A stretch of DNA of 64,000 nt from Drechslerella dactyloides (lineage: Eukaryota > Ascomycota > Orbiliomycetes > Orbiliales > Orbiliaceae): the NCBI GenBank assembly GCA_020064725.1, contig JAGTWJ010000001.1:2418001-2482000 (forward strand). The letters are read 5' to 3'. How positions within the stretch are numbered: the first letter of the stretch is position 1; the number at the start of each line of letters is the position of its first letter. The translations under genes and the position numbers were made by a program. Below the pieces are notes generated by a model. That model saw only the letters and a program-made list of their open reading frames with translations. It was not told the DNA's origin and did no database searches. This document shows positions 21,088-34,600 of this stretch, one piece after another.

Positions 21088-22359
21088 ATGGCCGGTGGCT
21101 TCTGGTGGCTGCTGTTCCTCAGCCTGGTCATCACATCGACGTAGGTCCAAGCTCCTCTGTTCCCGATGCAGTGCGACCGGTGCGCTCGGGAACAATCGTT
21201 CATCATCCTATCACGGCTGCAGTCGCTAACCGGCGTGTGCGACCAGATCTATCGCCGCGGGAATTCTACCCCTAGCGCTGTCGCTGTCGCGCAAGAGAGT
21301 GCAGGCCATCTCGAGCTTTGGGATGGGCCTCCTTGTCGGCACCTCGCTCATCGTCATCATCCCCGAAGGAGTCTCCACCCTCTACAGCGCCTATACCACC
21401 GAACAGCCAACGCCGGACGCCGGACCGCTCCGACATCGCGACAACGATGCGCCCGGAGTCAGTGGTATGGCCCGGCCACCCCTAACGCATTGGACCCAAT
21501 TCTAGATTCATTGGCAGCCTCTAATATTCTCCGTCTGAACGTAGAACCGGAGCATCATCATCATGAAGCATCGCCTGAGCGATATGTGGGGTTGGCCCTT
21601 GTCCTCGGCTTTGTGTTCATGTATTTCATCCAAATCCTCTCGACGTGGACCAGCCGAATCAACGAGCGCCAGTACTCCACCATCTCCGTGAACACGCTCC
21701 GCTCTTTCGCAACCAGCGAGCCAGTCGAATCCTCCCCGCCGTCGACTGCATCCTTCGCCACGACGCTCGGACTTCTGATACATGCGACAGCCGATGGGAT
21801 CGCATTGGGCGCCTCTGCCAATGCATCCAAACCCTCCCTCGGACTGATTGTCTTTTTCGCCATCATGTTGCACAAAGCGCCAGCGGCCTTCGGTCTTGTC
21901 GCCATCCTGCTCAAACAAGGATTGAGCAAAAGACAGGCGCGTGGGCACTTGGTTGCGTTCAGCGTCGCTGCGCCAATTGGTGCCTTTGCTACCTGGTTAG
22001 CAATTGCGCTTCTCGGGAGGAAGACCAATGATGCTGCGCTGCAACACCAACATACAGAGTGGTGGACCGGCATCTTGCTGCTGTTCAGCGCCGGAACATT
22101 CCTGTAAGTTATGTTCTGCTTGACAGCTGTGAGAAGAGACTAACAATGACGCTCTAGGTTTGTTGCCATGCACGCGATGCAGGAGATAGACGGCGGCGAG
22201 TCACATCATTCAACTGGGATGAACGGCCACGACAACCGCATGCACGAGCTCGACATGGACACGGACGGCGACGAGAATAAGGCGCAAAATGCCCTGTTGA
22301 CAATGGTCGGAATGTTGGCGCCTCTGGTCACCTATCTTGGGCCACACCATGCGCACTAG
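21088..22359 (+). CDS. atx2: ZIP-family metal transporter, Atx2/ZIP9 type
   Basis: This is a Golgi-type ZIP transporter of the Atx2/SLC39A9 subfamily, which moves Zn2+ or Mn2+ into the cytosol. The product is 356 aa. Hydrophobic segments include GFWWLLFLSLVITS at the N-terminus and AISSFGMGLLVGTSLIVIIP. The metal-site motif LLIHATADGIALGAS (HxxxDGxxxG) is in membrane helix 4 and MLHKAPAAFGLV is in helix 5, as in ZIP9. His-rich loops are present (EPEHHHHE, GGESHHS) and the tail ends GPHHAH. Exons are 21088-21140, 21247-21464, 21506-22103 and 22158-22359, all GT-AG. CCT8 follows on the same strand after about 500 bp. Confidence 0.9.
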
Positions 22360-22875
22360 GAACGCGCGCGGAAAAAGGGCGAGCTCTGAAGTGAGCGTGT
22401 ATTCTATCATTTAGCTGCTTTGTATTTTTACCTGGCGAGATTTTGGATACGGGATTTGTATATGCAGGCATGCATTTTTGGGCCCACCGTATTTGGCGTT
22501 AACATTGGCGACACCGTTACTTTTGCTGTAGTTAGATTCTGGTCAAAAAGCAAATTGCCATATATCTCTATGTAGCTTACAAGCTGGCATGTTGTTCCGT
22601 GATGTCGTAAAGTCGCGTCTGCAGGTATCGATAATGGCAAACTGCGTTGCTTGGTGGGGCAAGCCGCTGTTAAGCTCGCAAAAAAAGTTAAAGCTGCGTT
22701 TTTGCTGTCCAAAATTTCAGAGCTCGAGCTACCTATCGATACCCACCCACACCATACCTCGCATTCCGTCGCCCTTGGCTCTCGAGACCGTATCCCCTCC
22801 CTCCTTACGCATCCCGCCAGAAATTACGAACGATAAAGTCATTCCAGAGAGAGAAGCATACCATCTACGCACACG
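22360..22875. promoter_or_regulatory. ATX2-CCT8 intergenic region
   Basis: ATX2 3' flank followed by the CCT8 promoter. I see no coding pattern or repeat. Confidence 0.5.
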
Positions 22876-25108
22876 ATGTCCCTGTCGATACCAGCTGCGC
22901 CGTCGAGCGGGCTGTTCAAGAGCGGCTACACCACGTAAGCTCTCACCCCGCCACGAACCCCCACATACCTATCCTACCCACCTGTCTACCTTTCTCTCCA
23001 CCGCCTACACGCGTCTTGGATTAAGAGCACCTTGCTGACGCGCTGCGGCGGCTATTCGACAACAGGCAAAGCAACGAAGATGGCGCCGTCCTGCGGAATA
23101 TCGACGCGGTGCAGTCGCTTGCGAGAACGGTCAAGACGAGCTTCGGACCCTACGGCCGGAACAAGATTGTGATCAACCATCTGCAGAAAATGATCTTGAC
23201 GAACGATGCGGCGACGATACTGCGCGAGCTGGACGTTGTGCATCCGGCGGTCAAGCTTGTTGTGATGGCGACGCAGCAGCAGGAGTCTGAGGTACGTGCG
23301 TGCGTGTGCGTATTTGCAAAACAAGGAAGGCCGGGTACATCCTGTTGATTGGAGTATATGTGGGATGCTGATTTATCGGCGTGATTGTTGTTTAGCTGGG
23401 CGATGCGACGAACCTGGTCATGGTGCTGGCCGGCGAGCTGCTGACGATGGCGGAGAACCTGATACGGATGGGCGGGCTGCAGCCGTCGGATATCATCCAG
23501 GGTTACGCGAAGGCCGAGAAGTTTGCGCAAAAGGCACTGGAAGGTATATCCATATACACTTCTATATATACCTCTACGCAGGGTAGCTGGATATGCAGAT
23601 TTAACTGACTGGTGGTTTTTGGAACGGCCGGATAGAACTCAGCCAGGACAGCGTGAAGGATGTCCGGAACAAGACTGAGCTCAGCAAGGCGCTCCGCACA
23701 GTGATCGCCTCCAAGCAGTATGGCAACGAGGAGATTATCGCGGACCTCGTCGCGGAGGCTGTCCTGACGGTGATGCCGAAGGACCCGGCGGCTTTCAACG
23801 TCGACAACGTGCGGGTTGTCAAAATCATGGGAAGCAGCCTGATGCAGAGCCAGGTTGTCCGTGGTATGGTTTTCGGCCGGGAGCCAGAAGGTACGTTACA
23901 TCCACGATGTTTACGCGTATCCTATACAAGGACTAACACCCGGCATGTGATGGAATATAGGCAACAAGAAGTCCGTGGCGAAGTCTCGAGTCGCTGTCTA
24001 CGCGTGCCCAATCGACATCAGCCAGACGGAAACAAAGGGCACAGTGCTGCTCAAGAACGCCAAGGAGATGCTCGACTTCACCAAGGGTGAGGAAGCCCAG
24101 CTGGAGGCGATCATCAAGGAAATTCACGACTCCGGCGTCAGGGTCGTCGTTGCCGGCGCCACGGTTGGCGAGCTGGCGATGCACTACCTGAACCGAATGG
24201 ACATTCTGGTGATCAAGGTGCTGAGCAAGTTCGAACTCCGGCGGTTATGCCGCGTCATCGGAGCCACGCCGCTGGCTAGACTGGGCGCGCCGATGCCCGA
24301 TGAGATGGGCAAGGTCGATGTTGTCGAGACGACTGAGATCGGTGGAGACAGAGTCACGGTTTTCCGGCAAGGTGGGCATTACATACACACAGAAATACCA
24401 GCTTGAAATTGTATTTCACTACACTGAGTCCAGCTAGCTAACTCAGTATCCTTCAGAGAGCGAATCGACAAAGACGGCGACGATCGTCATCCGCGGCGCG
24501 ACGCAAAACTACCTAGACGACGTCGAGCGCGCGATCGATGACGGCGTCAACGCCGTCAAAGCGATCACCAAGGACGCCCGCCTGGTCCCCGGCGCCGGCG
24601 CCGCGGAAATGCAGCTAGTGGAGCGCGTGGTCGCCTACGGCGATAAGACGCCGGGGGTACTGCAGTATGCGATCCGCAAGTACGGGCAGGCGTTCGAGGT
24701 CATCCCGCGCACGCTGGCGGAGAGCGCGGGGCTGGATGCGACGGAGGTGTTGAGTAAGTTGTATTCTGCACACCATAAGCGCGGCGACTGTGCGATGGGT
24801 GTCAACTTTGACGTGAGTGTTCCCACCCTTTATCATGCCTCCACTCCCTCTGTTGTATCGTGTTTCTTCTTGGGTTGTGTGTATGTGGTGCTGACGGGTG
24901 CGGGGTTATGTAGGAAGAGAAGGGGTCGGGGACGGCGGATGCGACGGCGTCGGGCGTCGTGGACTTGCTGTCGAGCAAGAGCTGGGCGATCAGACTTGCG
25001 ACGGAGGCAGTGTGCACTGTTCTTTCCGTCGACCAGATTATCGTCGCGCGCCAGGCGGGAGGACCCAAGCCGCCGGCGCCGAATCCCGGCTGGGATAACG
25101 ACGATTAA
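22876..25108 (+). CDS. cct8: T-complex protein 1 subunit theta (chaperonin CCT8)
   Basis: CCT8 is one of eight subunits of the cytosolic CCT/TRiC chaperonin that folds actin, tubulin and WD40 proteins. The product is 549 aa. The nucleotide site shows SFGPYGRNKIVINHLQ, ILTNDAATILREL and LGDATNLVMVLAGELL; the theta subunit carries GDAT in place of GDGT. Further signatures are VKDVRNKTELSKALR and VPGAGAAEMQLVERV, with a C-terminal VDQIIVARQAGGPKPP. Exons are 22876-22934, 23066-23291, 23396-23543, 23636-23890, 23961-24371, 24457-24812 and 24914-25108; all are GT-AG. ALG8 is convergent about 280 bp away. Confidence 0.95.
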
Positions 25109-25388
25109 AGTGCTTTCTACTTAGACAAATTATGGTCCTTGGATCCCGCTGTCTCTCTTTATCGATCAACCGAAAGGAATGTAATGTACGCTCTATCTAC
25201 CATTCGGATATGTATGTACTACAACGCTGTTCACGGGCGTGCGTGGCTGCGAGAAAAATTAGATACAGCGAAGTCATAGATCAAACGACCCAAGTTATGA
25301 TAATAATGGAACGATGAACATGGATGTCATTTTCGGAGGAAATAGAAAAAGTAGCTCTTAAAAGAGGTGTGGGGGTAATCGGTCAGTG

Positions 25389-27126
25389 CTAGCTTGTAAG
25401 GTAGAGCGTGAAGAAGCCGAGGAAGCTTCCGAGGATGCCTAGCGCACAGTAAGAGCTTGTAAACATGAGCGGTAGGAACTCGAGCCTCGAGCCGAAGATG
25501 GCGAAGTGGAACAGCTCCGTGTACAGAATCAGCGGCACGCCAACAGTCATGTATACGATCTCAAAGCGGTCGAGGAAGAAGATCCGTTGAGATTTCGCGC
25601 TACACACAGCCATAACGTTAGCAAGTCCCCTCATCATAAATCGAAGAAGATGATCTATTCACTCGGCGGGAGATAGATCAGGGAGCGGGGCCAACATACA
25701 CAGGGACGACGGTGTCGAAGGTCATAAAGAACACCATGATCCAGAGGACCGTATACGCGGCCTTTATCGGGAACTCCGCCGCCTTGAACACCAGCGGGAA
25801 CAGCGAGATGTGGCCCGCGACAGCCAACGGCCGGAACGCACCAAGGTACCGTCTGTCCTGCAGCGCGAGTAAGCTGAACGGGACAAGCGGCAGCAAGATC
25901 GCCTTCTCGTGCACATGCCATCCGAACATGAAGGACGCGAACCCGCATAGCGTTACAGCGCCGACGAACCGCATCGGCGACGGCTGCAGGAACACCTTGG
26001 CCAGACACACGAGCTGCACCGCCAGCGTGAGCACGAACGTCACCCGCGGCGGTATATTCGGCAGCACGGCGAACGACGTGTCGCCGACAAGCCCGCGGGT
26101 TGCGGAGCCCAGGCTCGCCGTGTCGACGGGTAGCCCTAGCCGCGGTGCCACAACGATGAGCACGCGGTCTGCGAAGGCGTAGAGCGCCCAGGCGTTCGGT
26201 GCCCAGTAGGCATGACATAAACCCCGGGAGAACGGGAACAGCCGGCTGAGCAGCTGTGGTATCTGCCCGATGGCGACAAAATACCCGAACGCGACGCCGA
26301 ATATAGATACTATCGCGCCGCCGAGCTTGATGCAGTTCGCAATCTGGATGTCGAGCAGCGTCTTCCCGAGACAGTAGCGGCGGAGGAGGTAGGCGAAGTA
26401 CGCTGGGGCGATGTAGAGGTATATGTGCTTGAAACACAGCAGGACGGCGAAGAGGATGCCGCTGCGAAGGAGGTTATCGGTCAGGGCGTCGGTGAGGGAG
26501 AAGATGAGGATGCCGAACATCATGCCATTGTACTGGAAGTGTATGTGGTCGATGATGAGAAAGGCAGGGGAGAGGAGAAGGGACAGTGCGATGATGTGCG
26601 CGACCTTCTTGGACTGCGGGGTGTTCTGGATGGCTACGAAGCGGCGGAGGGAGAGGACGAGGACGAGCTCGCTGACGATGACGGACAGACGCTGGAAGTA
26701 GATTGTCTGCGTGGAGGCATAGTTGAGATTCTTGACGACGAGCATGCCCGGGTCGAAGAGGCGGGCGAACTGCGAGAGAAACCATTCGAAGACGGCGAAG
26801 AAGGGAGGGTAGTCCAGCGTCCATTCTGATGTGTCCTGCGAGGGAACGATACATGTCATTAGCTAGTGTGTCTGCGAGAGAGGTTATAGATTGGTTGATA
26901 CCTCGATGTACCACTTGGATGTCGGCAAGCTATGCGTGATCGCCAGCCAATTGCGGTGGACTTCGAAGTCTGTGGATCTGCTAATGAGAGAGCGTGGTCA
27001 GCAGCTGCACAGACGGCGGGGCTTGCGATTCGGGAGCAGATGGACATACTATGCTGGGATCAGGAGCAGCTTGAGGGCCGTCGCCAGCACCAGGCACTCG
27101 GTGAAGGTGGGATGTTCGGCCTCCAT
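25389..27126 (-). CDS. alg8: Dolichyl-P-Glc glucosyltransferase Alg8 (ER N-glycan assembly)
   Basis: Alg8 adds the second glucose to the lipid-linked oligosaccharide in the ER lumen, using Dol-P-Glc. The product is 500 aa with many membrane helices. Diagnostic motifs are YRSTDFEVHRNWLAITHSLP and SEWTLDYPPFFAVFEWFLSQ, which form the luminal active-site loop in the ALG6/ALG8 family, and IIDHIHFQYNGMMFGI. FMFGWHVHEKAILLPLVPFS is also conserved. Exons are 27126-27050, 26980-26902, 26835-25700 and 25599-25389; introns are GT-AG. At the first junction the acceptor is CATTAG, giving AY-RSTDF. The HFQYNGMM form fits ALG8 rather than ALG6. The upstream neighbour is 4.5 kb away and divergent. Confidence 0.93.
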
Positions 27127-27629
27127 GGTGGGAGCAGTGGCATGCTGCGGTGGTGAGCTAGTGGAGGTAGCTACTACTTCTCCGTCGGACGTAGCTGGTG
27201 GGGTCGACAGGTGCGAGTGCTAAGCTGGCTGGAGCATGAGCATTGATGCCACGGAGATTAATATCGGAGTGGATGCAGAAGCTCAAAACAATTTCATGCC
27301 TGCTTGGCACGGTGGAGGTCGGCCCTGCTGTCCATCTGTCCGTCTGTCTGTTGTAAAATGTAGCTGAGCCGGCGGCCGGGGTTTGATAAGGTCATCTCGC
27401 CTGGCTGGCCTTTTGATTGCCTCCAGCATCCGACCACCGCCACAAACCGCGCCGGGGCTTCAGGGCGACGGGGCCTGTTTGCTCGCGTGTTTTACATCGT
27501 CGCAAGTGTGCACACGCAGGTACAAGTGCGATCCGTACATTACATACGTGGATGTTCTTGCACAATTGTAGTAGTATGCACGAGAGCGCTTGTCGCGTCG
27601 TCGCGGATGTGCTTGTGCTGGCTGTGCTT

Positions 27630-27674
27630 GTGATTGTGATTGCGATTGCGATTGCAATTGCAATTGCAATTGCC
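27630..27674. repeat. Hexamer repeat GATTGC/AATTGC
   Basis: Tandem copies drift from GATTGT to GATTGC to AATTGC, about seven units, in the ALG8 upstream interval. Confidence 0.85.
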
Positions 27675-28307
27675 TGTGCATTGCATGGCATCGAAGATTT
27701 CCTTTCAACAGTAATCTCAGTCGCACTCGAACTTCCCCATCGCACACGCTTCAGGACAAGTCCACGCAATTTACAATTTACTCTCTACACTAGGCAATCA
27801 GGGCAAATTTGGTCCGTCCGGACGGATATGGACCTTATCAGGCCCCAAGGCGGATGTGCACCCTCTCTTGCACAAGACGTGTGAAAAGCATGATTCCGAA
27901 GCTTGATCGGAGCCCCTCGACTGCGCTCACTCACGATGGGCAATGCACATCAGGCGATGGGCCTGACCGACTAAACTTTGTTCTCAACTCAGGTATTATA
28001 TAACTCGGCCTGCTATAGCGGGCGCGGGACCGGCTTATTCACAGGCGGAAAGAGTTCTCGCCGCGATCGAGCCCTTTCAAAAATATTAAAATAACAGACG
28101 GATTTGGTTATCCATCCCATCCCATCCTGTCACGTCCTGCGAACGCTCGTTCGGCTCGGGCCCCCTTGATTTTAGCCCAGGAGTCCCCTTGCCCTACGGG
28201 TGGGCCGCCCAGCGATTGGCCCAACTTTAACGATCGTGAGCAGGACCCTTTCCGAAACGTCAGGAGAACGCACTCAGACCGGGTCGGGATCAGAGCGATT
28301 GCACGAA

Positions 28308-28325
28308 TTTTTTTTTTTTTTTTTT
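28308..28325. repeat. T18 homopolymer
   Basis: Eighteen consecutive T in the long gene-free interval. It could be a nucleosome-excluding tract. Confidence 0.85.
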
Positions 28326-30987
28326 CCGCGTCTGTAATGTGCCTGTCAAAGATGCGAGGATTTGTGTGTGACAGGTCTCTGTAAGCGGGCGATGTCGTCT
28401 CGCAGGCGGACGGAGCAGGCAGGTTGCGGATGTGTGGATGTGTCAGCGCACGGGATTCTCACGCAGCATGACGATGCATGACATGAGCCCGAGCTCGACT
28501 TCATGTTGGTAGTCTCTCGTCCTAACGTAGAGGGTCGCCCACCTTCTCGCACTGACGGTAGCGGTAGCTTCGAAGAACCTGCTAGTGTTCTTTGGCGTTC
28601 GTAGAGGGAATATTCCTCGACTGATTCACAGCAAAAACAAAATAAAAGGGCCGTGGAAAATGCAAAATGGCGGTTCCGTCGTGCATGTGTATCAAAAGAC
28701 CCACGCTAAGACTGCAGCTGTCGCCTAAGCCATGTGAGGAATGGACGCTAGCCTGCCGTTCGGCTGCTGCATCTCGGCCTCGATCGTCGACACCAGCCGC
28801 GAGGGGTAGTTATTACTGCGGTTTCAGCAATTCCGAAATCTGAGAGAGTTTGATATTTCGAAGCTGAACGAGTGGGTTGTGAAGCCGTCGGTCTGGAACT
28901 GCTTGGTCGCCCGGAGGGGAATGGTCGTGAGTCGAGAGCCCGGGATCCATGGCTTCGGTTCAATGGGCAGCTGCGCCTTCTCCATCCAGACGAAACATGG
29001 ATGGCTGCCTCATGGAGTTCTCGTTTAAGCTCGGATGCTGGACCGTTGGAGTTCGAGGTTTCTTTGTCCGCCGGTCGACGAGTGACCGCAGTGTAGAAAC
29101 CCCATGTTCCGTCGACTCTATTGTCTGGGTTCAAGGCTGTTCTTCCTGCGCTGCTCGCTCCGGTGTCCGCAGAGGACAGTCGGTGACTGCTCGCGCAGGA
29201 GCATGATTACCCGTGCCGTGCTGCTCAGAACTTGCATCTTGCATCTTGCAAGGATTCGGGGCGTGGTCTTGTGGTTTTTGAAATCGGCTAGCTTCAAGCC
29301 CTCAGCTTTGGAGCATTGATCCCTCCTCCCCGCGCACCGCAGGCCACCACGCCACTTATCCGATAACGTCGACTTTGGGACAGCTTGGGCCTCGAACATC
29401 CAACAGGAACTCTGTTGACATGTTGGCGGAGGGCGCACTGACAGACGGCGCGGCTGGAACTTCCCGGGCGCCAATCACGTGAGGCGACGGAGAGGACGAG
29501 ACAGCGGTGCTGATGACAGTGATGATGGCGGCGATGATGTCGGTTTTGGACTTGTACTTGCCCGTAATGATCGCGGGTTCGGCGGGCTGACTGGCTGGCT
29601 TGTGCCGGCGGCGTCTACAGGCAGCCAATCAGACCGGGGAAGCTCGTTTGTCTCAAAGGCGGCCATCCACGTTGCGAATGCGCCCTGACGCTGCCTGGAC
29701 CGGATTTCAAACATATTCGCCACAGTAACAGCAGGTGGGCGGGCCGACGTCGATGACAGAAAGTCAGTCAGCGACTGCCATGCGCCGTTGGATCAAAGAT
29801 TTCAAGTTCAAGATCAGGAGCACTGTTGGCCACCCCAGGAGGACAATCCGCGAATGCAATGCTGTGCATCGAGACGTCCGTGCGATTGGCTTGGTTCCTG
29901 GCTGGCTTGCTTGCCTGCTCTCGCTTAGCGAATGAAGCAATAAGCCGGTGCAGCAGCGCGTTCGTCCTGTCTCTGATCTCGAGCTCCTGACCGCGAGAGA
30001 GAGGGGAGAGCGAGGGATGTGTACATGTGTGTACTTAGTACACTTTCTGTGTGCATGTGTGGCACTCGGGACCTCCCGCTTTCTTTTTTGTCTTCGCTCT
30101 GCGAGATGATGAGGTTCTCTCTGCGCATGCTGAGTCTGTGATGGTCTGGCGCGCGGTGCGAATCTCATCAGGTCTGTCGTGCATGCATGCAGGTGAGTGC
30201 AGGAGCAGGAGGAGGGAGAGTGGTGGAGAGCGCTGAGTGGTGGTGGCCGGCATCCGTCGTGGATGGTGGATGGTGGATGGCGGATTGTGGTGGTGGTGGT
30301 GATTGCGGATTGTTCCCGCCTCCCTGCCCATGTGCCTGTCCACTTCAGACCAATTCAAGCCCGTTCATTCAGATGCTGTCCCCGGCCGCGGGCAGCCCGT
30401 CTGATTGAATCAATCCATCAATCGATCGTTCAATAGGGTCCATTCAGAACGCTGGAAAAGAAGAAAAGAAGAAGAAGAAAGAATCGGTCCAATCTGCAAA
30501 CCGCGCGAGAGGGGAGCCAGAGCGCAAGTCAAGACGTCGTCCCGTTCGTGCCTGCTGCATCGGTCCATCGTGCAACAGCCCTTCACCATCCTCCCACATT
30601 CTCCCACACCCACTTCCATCCATCCACATCCACATGGTTGTCAACTAGCCCCGGGCGCCAGTCAGGCCATTGCTCGAGCTACTGCACTCGATATTAATCC
30701 AGGCCGTTCCGTTTCTTTGTCTCTCGCTGATCTTTATCTACTTCTCGAACCCCTTCCTTCCCTTCTTCCATTCTCCCGCCCGTTTTGCCCTTTCTCCCTG
30801 CCGGTGGCCTCGATCGCCAGTCCGGCCCTCTTATATAAGTTAATAACCCGTCCCGTCGCCCAGCTTCGATCACCGCCCCTCGACCATTCCCTCTTCGACC
30901 GATAAGTGTGGATCCCCTATAGCTCCTCCTCTATCGCCAGCGGCCTCAGGGACGTCCGACGGACAAGAAACTCCCCAGTCCCTTCCG

Positions 30988-31011
30988 TCTCCATCTCCAT
31001 CTCCATCTCCA
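30988..31011 (+). repeat. (TCTCCA)4 repeat
   Basis: Four hexamers within the CT-rich region upstream of the RING/PH/vWA gene, followed by a degenerate fifth copy. Confidence 0.8.
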
Positions 31012-31462
31012 TCTTCATTTTCATCGCGGTCTCTCTCTTTGCTCTCTGTCCGGTACGGTACGGTCCAGGCCAGGCCAGTCCCCGTTTTTTCACCCCGGAA
31101 TTCCACACGTTGCCCGCTTAATTTATATCGATCCATCGTCCGCATCTTGCATCCTGCGTCCTGGTCTTTCCCCTTTGCGTCGTCGGAACGTTCAGAACAG
31201 GATTCGATATCCGCTTGTGCTACTTACCCTTTACTCCAACGACCACTCCGCATAGACGGACGCACATACACACACATACCTACATTCAAAAATCCGACAA
31301 AGGCAACCTTGATCACCCGCACGCACGATTAGCGAGAACCCACGAACGAACGACCGGACGAAGCGGACGAAAAGGAATAAGCAAGGTCCAACAGCAACTC
31401 CGCCACTAGCTCGAGAAACTCCGTTGGATTTCGCAAGGGTCACTTTCTTTCTCTGTATACAT

Positions 31463-31486
31463 ATGCACGTCCGGAAATTGAGCTGA
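31463..31486 (+). promoter_or_regulatory. Candidate 7-residue upstream ORF before the Far1/Ste5-like start
   Basis: An ATG with seven sense codons and TGA (MHVRKLS) lies about 140 bp before the main ATG. If it is in the leader it could damp translation. The transcription start is unknown. Confidence 0.3.
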
Positions 31487-31624
31487 GCACACACGCATAT
31501 CGCACATTACACACACTTGCACTTGTCGTCTCGGTTCCGAATTTGCTGGATCTATATAAATAATATATCGTAGCACAAGCTCGATCGCGATACCAGCACT
31601 CACGCCTGCTCACAACGTAACGGG

Positions 31625-34600
31625 ATGACCGGCGTCTTCGATATGGACCGGTCTCGTAATCGTCGGGATAGGACTTTTGTCGGCTCGAAATGCGCCGTGT
31701 GCGACGAACTACTGGAGCATACGCTGCGCGGTGAGCGGGTCCTGCAGTTCAGCTGCTCGCACGTTTCCCACGAAGCCTGCTTCTACGAATATATTCGCGA
31801 AATCGACTCGCAACACTGCCCGACGTGCGACGCGCCGTTAGGTTTGGACACGAGCAGAGGCGGGAACGTGCTCGACATCGGTATGCTGTCGTCCCCCCTT
31901 CGTTCTTTTTGCAAACCTTAATTCTTCCTCTTTTGGGAACGACAACGTGCTGACTTGACCCCTTGCAGAGAAACTTAGCCATGTCGTCAAAGCCGCATCG
32001 GTCATGGAGGCTGAGGCCTCTCGAAAGTATAGCCAGTCTCAGCAGAGTCTCCGACACGATGGGTCTATCATGTCGCACCCCTGGGACACCCAATCGTCGG
32101 CCCGATGGGATGCGGGCTCGTACACCACACATACCACACATACGCCTATAAATGGCAGAAGCGAGCATAGCTTCCATGACGGCCGTCAGGGGCGTGAAAG
32201 TCGCGACAGTCGCGACACCCGATCCGATCTTCGGGAGGCACCCCGCGTCGATGCTGGACATTGGCGCACACCGAGTAATGCATCCGCGGCGGATTTCCCC
32301 GAAACCCCGTCCGTGCGGCGGCACCATGATTTTGACGTGCAGAACATGGAGAGCGTGGTTAGCCCCCGCGATCCGCCGCAGAACCCGATCGATCCGCCCA
32401 CCGTGACGGTTCGCAGCGAGTTCCCCACTCTTACGAGATCGAAGGTCCAACAAGCCCTCACATGTCTTGTTACCATCGAAGTTCCGGAAAGAAAATGGAT
32501 CGCGTCGGGCGATGATACGCCGACGCCACCGGTGCCTAGCAACACTAACTCTAGAAATCTATCTATTGGAACGGAGGACCCGTACCGTGCGCCGTCCCCG
32601 TCGACCAGCAATCGGTCGGGGACCACGTACGGAAACGGAGCGAGAGCGGTCGCAAATATGGAACTGATCACGGAAGACTTACGCCAGCGGGTTGAAAACT
32701 GGCATAGTTTGGACGTCTCTCGGTAAGCGCGTTATTCACGGATTACTAACTGTCTACCACCACAAGAGCGCAATGCTGACAAACGATATTTCGTCTACCA
32801 CTAGATTTGGAAAATTGCGACTATACGGTACCATCAAAGTTGGCAAGGATTGCCAATCATGGCAAGAACTCGAATGCTTTCTTTTCTCCGAAATGCTCAT
32901 TTGCGTGAAGGAGAAGAAGCTACCAAACACCGCGTCGGGACAGTGGGGTCCCAACGGCCGGAAAAAGTCGGGGAAGTGCACGCTGAAGGGGTCCATCTTG
33001 ATCAAGAAGCACCTCAAGCAGGTTTCGGACTCGAGCTCAGCTGGTACGTGTTCCGGCTGTCGAATAAGACAAACTAATGTCTGACTCGTGATTGCTAATT
33101 CTATACGTATACATGAAATAGATGACCACATCTTAACGCTGAACCTCTCCGTGGCCGAGCTTCCTTCGTTCCATCTCCAATTCCCCAACTACTCTCAGCT
33201 GGAGCACTGGCGCAGAGCGCTGTTGAACCTGAACAACGATGTTCAGGATATTCCGCATGACGATGACCGTGGCCAGTCTGATCCTGATGAGGATCTTGAT
33301 GGCAGGTACTCGACGAGGCGGAAAGGTCATAGAGCCTCTTCAGCCAACTCGTCCATTGGAGGCGCGCGCTCTGTTGTGTCTGCACCGACGGAATATACCA
33401 CATCTTCCCGTATTCTACGCACTACATTGGCCGCTCACGTGCCGATCGACCTTGTTGTCGTGATTCCCGTGACGTCCTCGATGCAGGGTCTTAAGATCAA
33501 CCTGCTGCGCGATTCGTTGAGGTTCCTGGTTGGGACACTTGGTGAAAAAGATCGTATGGGCTTGGTCTCATTCGGGTCCAGCGGCGGCGGTGTCGCGCTG
33601 GTTGGAATGACGACGAAGAACTGGTCCAATTGGTCGAGAGTCATCAACTCGATTCGGCCGGTGGGACAGAAGAGCCTGCGTGCGGATGTCGTCGAGGGCG
33701 CGAACGCGGCGATGGACCTGCTTATGCAACGCAAGAATAGCAATCCCATCTCGTCGATTCTGTTGATAAGCGACTCGTCAACTTCCGATGTCGAGGCGGT
33801 TGATTTCGTCGTATCGAGGGCTGAGGCCGCCAAGTAAGTTGACTCCTTACCATGAGATGTGGAGTACATGGACGATTTCTAACAAACCATCACCGTTATA
33901 TTCAGAGTCTCTATCCACTCGTTTGGGCTTGGATTGACGCATAAGCCGGATACAATGATTGAGCTGTCGACGAGGACAAAGGCGTCGTATACCTATGTCA
34001 AGGACTGGATGATGCTGAGAGAGTGTCTTGCTGGCTGCATGGGAGCCTTGCAATCCTCCTCGCACCAGAACGTCAAGGTTAAGCTCAAGTTACCTGAGGG
34101 CTCGCCGGCGCGGTTCACAAAGATCAACGGGGCTTTGCAAGTCACCAAGCGTGCAACTGGCAGAGAGGCAGAGGCGGCACTCGGAGATCTCAAGTTTGGC
34201 GACAAGAAAGGTACATAGAGAGGTTCCCCCCCGGCAGGATGCGAATCAAACGTGCTAATGTTTTTTTGTTCGTAGATGTGCTGGTGCAGCTTGTTATCGA
34301 CCCGGATCAGAATACGACCGAGCTGCCTCCGGCTGACCCTTGGGAGACGATCGTCTCCGGGCTAGAGGCACTTGGCGGACCGATCGATAACGAAGAGCAA
34401 CGAGTGCAGAGTATTGAGGAAGTCCCATTGATCCAGGCGGATATCATATACGGTGATATTCAGCGGGAGGGCGCGCTATCCCAATCCTCGCGGCCATCGC
34501 TCTTGACTATTTCCATGTTGCCAGGGCACGCCAAATCCCGACAGAGCCACGCCCGCCCCGGTTCTCCCCCGATACCCCCGCACCCAATGATCGTGCAGCG

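Larger units (their letters stand above)
27127..31624. promoter_or_regulatory. Long gene-free interval between ALG8 and the Far1/Ste5-like gene
   Basis: This 4.5-kb divergent interval is the longest in the window. It holds scattered simple repeats, a T18 tract and GC-rich DNA, but no open frame with coding character. The longest (30405-30905) is Ser/Pro/Arg-rich and low-complexity. It probably contains a long promoter or 5' leader for the + strand gene, with short upstream ORFs near 31463. An unrecognised noncoding transcript is possible. Confidence 0.45.

Noticed and set aside
30405..30905. 166-codon open frame in the ALG8 upstream interval
   Set aside because: Low-complexity Ser/Pro/Arg sequence with no domain, overlapped by other frames of similar quality.
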